Assembly: GCF_018224615.1 (NCBI RefSeq) | Contig: NZ_JAGTUK010000002.1 | Location: 496,001 to 560,000, forward strand | Length of the DNA stretch: 64,000 nt | From: Microbacterium paraoxydans | Lineage (GTDB): Bacteria; Actinomycetota; Actinomycetes; Actinomycetales; Microbacteriaceae | Direction: 5' to 3' | Shown: positions 61,088-64,000 of the stretch, in pieces | Position numbering within the stretch: the first letter of the stretch is position 1 | Layout: the number at the start of each line of letters is the position of its first letter | Notes under the pieces: model-generated | The model's input: the letters and a program-made list of their open reading frames with translations, nothing else | Told to the model about the DNA's origin: nothing | The model's database searches: none | Program-made: the position numbers and the translations under genes

Positions 61088-62806
61088 TTGACACACACCT
61101 CTTCTTCCACGGCCGGAGCCACGCGCTCGGCCCGCGAGGTCTTCACCGCGATCTCCGGCCTCATCGTCGGCATGTTCGTCGCCGTGCTCTCGGGCACCGT
61201 GGTGTCGACCTCGATGCCGGTCATCATCGCCGACCTCGGCGGAACGCAGTCCCAGTACACCTGGGTCATCACCGCGAGCTTGCTGGCGACCGCCGTCTCG
61301 ACCCCGATCTGGGGCAAGCTTGCCGACCTGGTCGACCGCAAGGTCCTCATCCAGCTGTCGCTGATCCTCTTCACCGCCGGCACCGTCATCGCCGGATTCT
61401 CCACCGACACGAACATGCTGATCGCGGTCCGCGTCGTGCAGGGCATCGGCGTCGGCGGCCTCATGTCGCTCGTCATGATCGCGGTGGCGCTCATCATCTC
61501 CCCGCGCGAGCGCGGCAAGTACATGGGCGTCGTCGGCGGCATCATGGCGCTCGGCACGATCGGCGGCCCGCTGCTCGGCGGCGTCATCACCGATGCGTGG
61601 GGCTGGCGCGCCAACTTCTTCGTCGGCGTGCCCTTCGCGATCGTCGCCCTCGTGCTGCTGCAGTTCACGCTGCACCTGCCCAAGCCGCAGCGCGACACCC
61701 GCGTGTCGATCGACTACTTCGGCATCGTGCTGCTCGCGGTCGGCGTCTCGAGCCTGCTCATCTGGGTGTCCATGGGCGGCAACCAGTTCGACTGGGACTC
61801 CTCCACGAGCATCGTGCTTGCCGTGATCGCGGGCCTCGCGATCGCCGGGTTCGTGGCGGTCGAGTTCTTCGTCAAGGAACCGATCGTCCCGATGTCGCTG
61901 TTCCGCAACCGCACCTTCACGCTGTCGGTCATCGCGTCGATCGCGATCGGCGTCTCGATGTTCGCCACGTCCGTGTTCCTCGCGCAGTACTTCCAGCTCG
62001 CTCGCGGTGCCACGCCCACCGAGTCCGGCCTCATGACCATCCCGATGATCATCGGCCAGATGGGGGCGTCGATCATCATCGGCCAGCTGGTCAGCCGCTT
62101 CGGCAAGTGGAAGGGCTGGATGCTCGCGGGTTCCGTGCTCGCCACGATCGGTGTGAGCCTGATGGCCACGCTGCGCTACGACACCCCGTTCGCCCTGGTC
62201 GCGGTGTACATGTTCGTGCTCGGTGCCGGGCTCGGCATGGTCATGCAGAACCTCACGCTGATCGTGCAGAACGACACCGATCCGCGCCAGCTCGGCGCCG
62301 CCTCCTCCAACGTCAACTTCTTCCGCACGATCGCCGGCACCATCGGCGTGACCGTGATGGGCTCGCTGCTGTCCACGAGCGTCGCGAACTACGTCACCGA
62401 CGGGCTCAAGGGCTTCACGCCGTCGAGCCAGGCGGAGATCGACGCACTGAAGCACCTCGCCTCCGGTGACGTGCCGAAGGTGGCGCAGCTGCCCGACTCG
62501 CTGCGGTCGATCGTCGAGAGCGCCTACGGGCACGGCATCGCCGATGCGTTCATCATCGCGATCCCGCTCGCCGTGATCTCGATCATCGCGATCGCGTTCA
62601 TCAAGAACAAGCCGCTGTCGACCAAGAACGCCGCGGAGCAGCTGCGCGAGAACGCCGAGGAGTCGGTGATCGAGGTCTCCGAGGCCGAGGTGGGAGCCTC
62701 GCTCGCCACCGGCACGATCCGCACGGCGCAGACGGAGCCCGCCACCACCACGGGAACCGTGGGCGTGCTCGAGCGCGAGCGCCAGGATCGGACGCAGGAG
62801 CGCTGA
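61088..62806 (+). CDS. DHA2-type MFS multidrug exporter
   Basis: This 572-residue, 14-helix EmrB/QacA-type exporter shows GTVVSTSMPVIIADLGGTQSQYTWVITASLLATAVSTPIWGKLADL and VVQGIGVGGLMSLVMIAVALIISPRERGKYMG, the usual family segments, in fragments across the first half. An about 70-residue hydrophilic C-terminal tail follows the last helix. I chose the TTG at 61088, because AGGAG precedes it 9 nt upstream and family proteins begin close to there; the earlier in-frame ATG lies within the operator. The MarR gene starts 1 nt after its stop. Confidence 0.88.
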   Translation: MTHTSSSTAGATRSAREVFTAISGLIVGMFVAVLSGTVVSTSMPVIIADLGGTQSQYTWVITASLLATAVSTPIWGKLADLVDRKVLIQLSLILFTAGTVIAGFSTDTNMLIAVRVVQGIGVGGLMSLVMIAVALIISPRERGKYMGVVGGIMALGTIGGPLLGGVITDAWGWRANFFVGVPFAIVALVLLQFTLHLPKPQRDTRVSIDYFGIVLLAVGVSSLLIWVSMGGNQFDWDSSTSIVLAVIAGLAIAGFVAVEFFVKEPIVPMSLFRNRTFTLSVIASIAIGVSMFATSVFLAQYFQLARGATPTESGLMTIPMIIGQMGASIIIGQLVSRFGKWKGWMLAGSVLATIGVSLMATLRYDTPFALVAVYMFVLGAGLGMVMQNLTLIVQNDTDPRQLGAASSNVNFFRTIAGTIGVTVMGSLLSTSVANYVTDGLKGFTPSSQAEIDALKHLASGDVPKVAQLPDSLRSIVESAYGHGIADAFIIAIPLAVISIIAIAFIKNKPLSTKNAAEQLRENAEESVIEVSEAEVGASLATGTIRTAQTEPATTTGTVGVLERERQDRTQER

Positions 62807-62807
62807 C

Positions 62808-63263
62808 GTGATCGCCCCCGACGCGGTCGGCACTGCCGACGTCGACACGGCGCTCAGCGACCTGCAGGCGCACCTCAACCTGATCTTCGCGCGGACCCGG
62901 TCGCTGTGGAAGGAATCCGCAGCCCGGGTCCACCCGGAGCTCCAGGTGGCCGGCTACAAGCTGCTCACGTTCATCGACCGGGCGGGCTCGGCCAACGCGC
63001 ACGAGCTGGCCGAGCGATTCGAGATGGACAAGTCGGTCGTCAGCCGACAGGTGCGCATGCTGGAGGAGCTGGGCCTGCTCGACTCCCACCCGGACGAGCG
63101 CGACGGGCGGCTGCGCGTGCTCACCGCGACCCCGGGGGCGTGCTCCGCGCTCGCCGAGGTCCGCCGGGAGTACGGCACCCGCCTGCGTGCCGTGATCGAC
63201 CAGCTGACGCCGCACGAGATCGAGGCCGCGTCGAAGGCGTTCCGGTTGCTGTCGGAGGTGTGA
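62808..63263 (+). CDS. MarR family transcriptional regulator
   Basis: This 151-residue repressor has the MarR winged helix (NAHELAERFEMDKSVVSRQVRMLEELGLLDSHPDERDGRLRVLTAT) at about residues 60-105, flanked by dimerisation helices. The GTG start at 62808 follows the exporter stop directly. It most likely binds the repeats at 61021-61064 and represses the operon until a drug or phenolic ligand is present. A terminator follows. Confidence 0.93.
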   Translation: MIAPDAVGTADVDTALSDLQAHLNLIFARTRSLWKESAARVHPELQVAGYKLLTFIDRAGSANAHELAERFEMDKSVVSRQVRMLEELGLLDSHPDERDGRLRVLTATPGACSALAEVRREYGTRLRAVIDQLTPHEIEAASKAFRLLSEV

Positions 63264-63279
63264 CGCAGTCCGGAGGAAG

Positions 63280-63297
63280 CCCCGCCGCCAGGCGGGG
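63280..63297 (+). terminator. Rho-independent-like hairpin after the MarR gene
   Basis: A 7-bp stem CCCCGCC/GGCGGGG with a 4-nt loop, followed by GGTTTGGT, lies 16 bp after the MarR stop. The hairpin also borders the minus-strand HNH gene and could serve both directions. Confidence 0.7.
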
Positions 63298-63303
63298 GTT
63301 TGG

Positions 63304-63618
63304 TCACCGTTGGTGCGCTGACCGGCCGCCGGCTGCTCGGTTGCATGCCTGGTGCTCGGGTCCTGTGTAGCGGCTGCGGTCATGATCATCGTGGCCAAGG
63401 TCCCATGCGGCACCCGGACGGATGAGCTTGCGGCAGCGGCCGCATCGCACACGGCCCGTAGCCACGCGCGGCTCCCACTCGGCTCTGAGTTGGTCGTGGG
63501 CGGCGTCGTAGCCTCGTGCCTGCCGCGACCCACGTCGCGCCTCGACCAACCTGGCATGCTCCAGGCATCGGCCATTGACGACCAGCTGAGGGCATCCCGG
63601 CTCGATGCAGACCTTCAT
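63304..63618 (-). CDS. HNH endonuclease-like protein of phage type
   Basis: This 104-residue protein has an N-terminal CIEPGCP and a C-terminal CGRCRKLIRPGAAWDLGHDDHDRSRYTGPEHQACNRAA: two Cys pairs and a WDLGH-D-D-H segment, as in small HNH nucleases next to phage terminase genes. It would nick or cut DNA. I chose the ATG at 63618, with GGGAGG upstream at good spacing; the earlier in-frame start at 63714 adds a non-family segment. It points away from the preceding chromosomal genes and is probably part of an integrated or remnant phage. Confidence 0.72.
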   Translation of the reverse strand: MKVCIEPGCPQLVVNGRCLEHARLVEARRGSRQARGYDAAHDQLRAEWEPRVATGRVRCGRCRKLIRPGAAWDLGHDDHDRSRYTGPEHQACNRAAGGRSAHQR

Positions 63619-63747
63619 GCGGCTGACCTCCCGGTTCGTGCTCGGAAGCGTGCCCTCACGCCGTTGCAGCGCGAGGGCACGCGGCTCGCCCGGAAACCCA
63701 TAACCGGCGAGCAAGCCACCTGACGAGTGGCAGCCCGAGGACGACGA

Positions 63748-63776
63748 ACGCCCCGGGCTAGAAAGCCTCGGGGCGT
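63748..63776. terminator. Hairpin in the phage-like region, first of a tandem pair
   Basis: The stem ACGCCCCG-GGCT pairs with AGCC-T-CGGGGCGT (one bulge) around a 4-nt loop. It lies between the partial gene at the right edge and the HNH gene, on the minus strand. No clear U-tract. Confidence 0.5.
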
Positions 63777-63783
63777 GTGTCTG

Positions 63784-63805
63784 GCGGTAGAAACACTTCT
63801 ACCGC
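63784..63805. repeat. Hairpin in the phage-like region, second of a tandem pair
   Basis: A perfect 9-bp stem (GCGGTAGAA and complement) with an ACAC loop lies 7 bp from the first hairpin. It could be an operator or a second terminator. The other parts of the 275-bp gap 63619-63893 show no gene I can support. Confidence 0.5.
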
Positions 63806-63893
63806 GCGCTGAAAAGGTACCACACGAAATCACGCGTCACATCGCGATCGCGGGCGTTACGGGCGTGTCGACGCTTCGGGATCGTTCCCTCGG

Positions 63894-64000
63894 TCAGAGG
63901 CTGCTGTCGTCGGCGGGTGGGAAATAGCGCTCTTCATCGCGTTCGAAGGCCACGCGGATGTTGTTTGTCGCGTTGATGAAGTCGTTGGCGGCTTGGGGGG
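63894..64000 (-). CDS. Phage-like reading frame, C-terminal fragment
   Basis: A minus-strand frame is open from the right window edge to a TGA at 63894-63896. About 34 residues are visible, NDFINATNNIRVAFERDEERYF then PPADDSSL, a composition unlike the GC-rich shadow frames around it. The start lies outside the window. The family cannot be recognised; a small phage structural or packaging protein is a guess from the HNH neighbour. Confidence 0.45.
   Translation of the reverse strand, partial: PQAANDFINATNNIRVAFERDEERYFPPADDSSL

Noticed and set aside
61022..61088. Earlier exporter start at 61022
   Set aside because: It would place the coding region over the promoter and operators; the TTG at 61088 has a ribosome site.
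63619..63833. Short minus-strand frame (about 72 codons) in the phage-like region
   Set aside because: Its Arg-rich composition looks random and it overlaps two hairpins; no ribosome site is visible.
1..64000. CRISPR arrays, insertion sequences, tRNA and rRNA genes
   Set aside because: No regularly spaced repeats, transposase-like proteins with terminal repeats, cloverleaf sequences or rRNA segments were found by reading the sequence; a dedicated search could still find a degenerate one.

Overview
The window looks like a chromosomal segment of a high-GC actinobacterium, most likely Microbacteriaceae (Microbacterium-like). The reasons are the strong G/C bias at third codon positions, frequent GTG and occasional TTG starts, 4-bp ATGA gene overlaps, and the protein families present (GH97, ROK, ThrE-type exporter, SoxR). 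This placement is inference from style and gene content; there is no rRNA or tRNA gene here to test it.

Positions 1-30302 form a large catabolic region. It begins with a polar-amino-acid ABC importer, an N-acyl-D-amino-acid deacylase, a sugar-porter MFS protein, a mutarotase-like protein, a GntR/FCD regulator and an SDR (1-6996). Next come a sugar-type ABC importer, a PIG-L deacetylase and a secreted Asp-box (sialidase-fold) protein (7153-13417). A run of 14 genes follows, many overlapping by 4 bp (13566-27487): two FAH-fold hydrolases, an SDR, a second D-aminoacylase, two Gfo/Idh/MocA proteins, a complete oligopeptide-type ABC importer, a D-threonine aldolase/D-serine dehydratase-like PLP enzyme, an unknown protein and a RidA deaminase. 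A DapA/NanA-family aldolase on the minus strand, an IclR regulator and an amidohydrolase close the region. Read together, it imports and breaks down N-acylated or D-configured amino compounds with a sugar or sugar-acid part; the exact substrate cannot be read from sequence. A palindrome, TTGTCGACAA, lies in front of both the GntR gene and the ABC operon at 7153.

Positions 30427-43313 are an alpha-galactoside module. A secreted GH97 with two C-terminal beta-sandwich modules follows a small membrane protein. A GH36 alpha-galactosidase (minus) and a cytoplasmic GH97 (plus) diverge from one short promoter region. The second GH97 leads an ABC importer and a ROK regulator. Secreted, imported and intracellular steps are therefore all present. 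Positions 43351-49524 are a minus-strand alpha-glucoside module: two permeases, a binding protein, a GH13 alpha-glucosidase and a LacI regulator with inverted repeats in its own promoter.

Positions 49588-63263 hold general functions: two related VOC proteins, an XRE-membrane regulator, an esterase, a zinc-ribbon/nuclease-like protein, a GNAT acetyltransferase, a ThrE-type exporter, a fatty acid desaturase whose natural start is unclear, SoxR with a near-textbook SoxR box in front of an MFS exporter and VOC gene, an amine oxidase, small proteins, and a DHA2 exporter with its MarR regulator and operators. The right end (63304-64000) carries an HNH endonuclease-like gene and a truncated reading frame of phage character on the minus strand, which may mark the edge of a prophage or its remnant. 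No CRISPR array, insertion sequence, rRNA or tRNA was seen, and no gene-free stretch exceeds about 275 bases.
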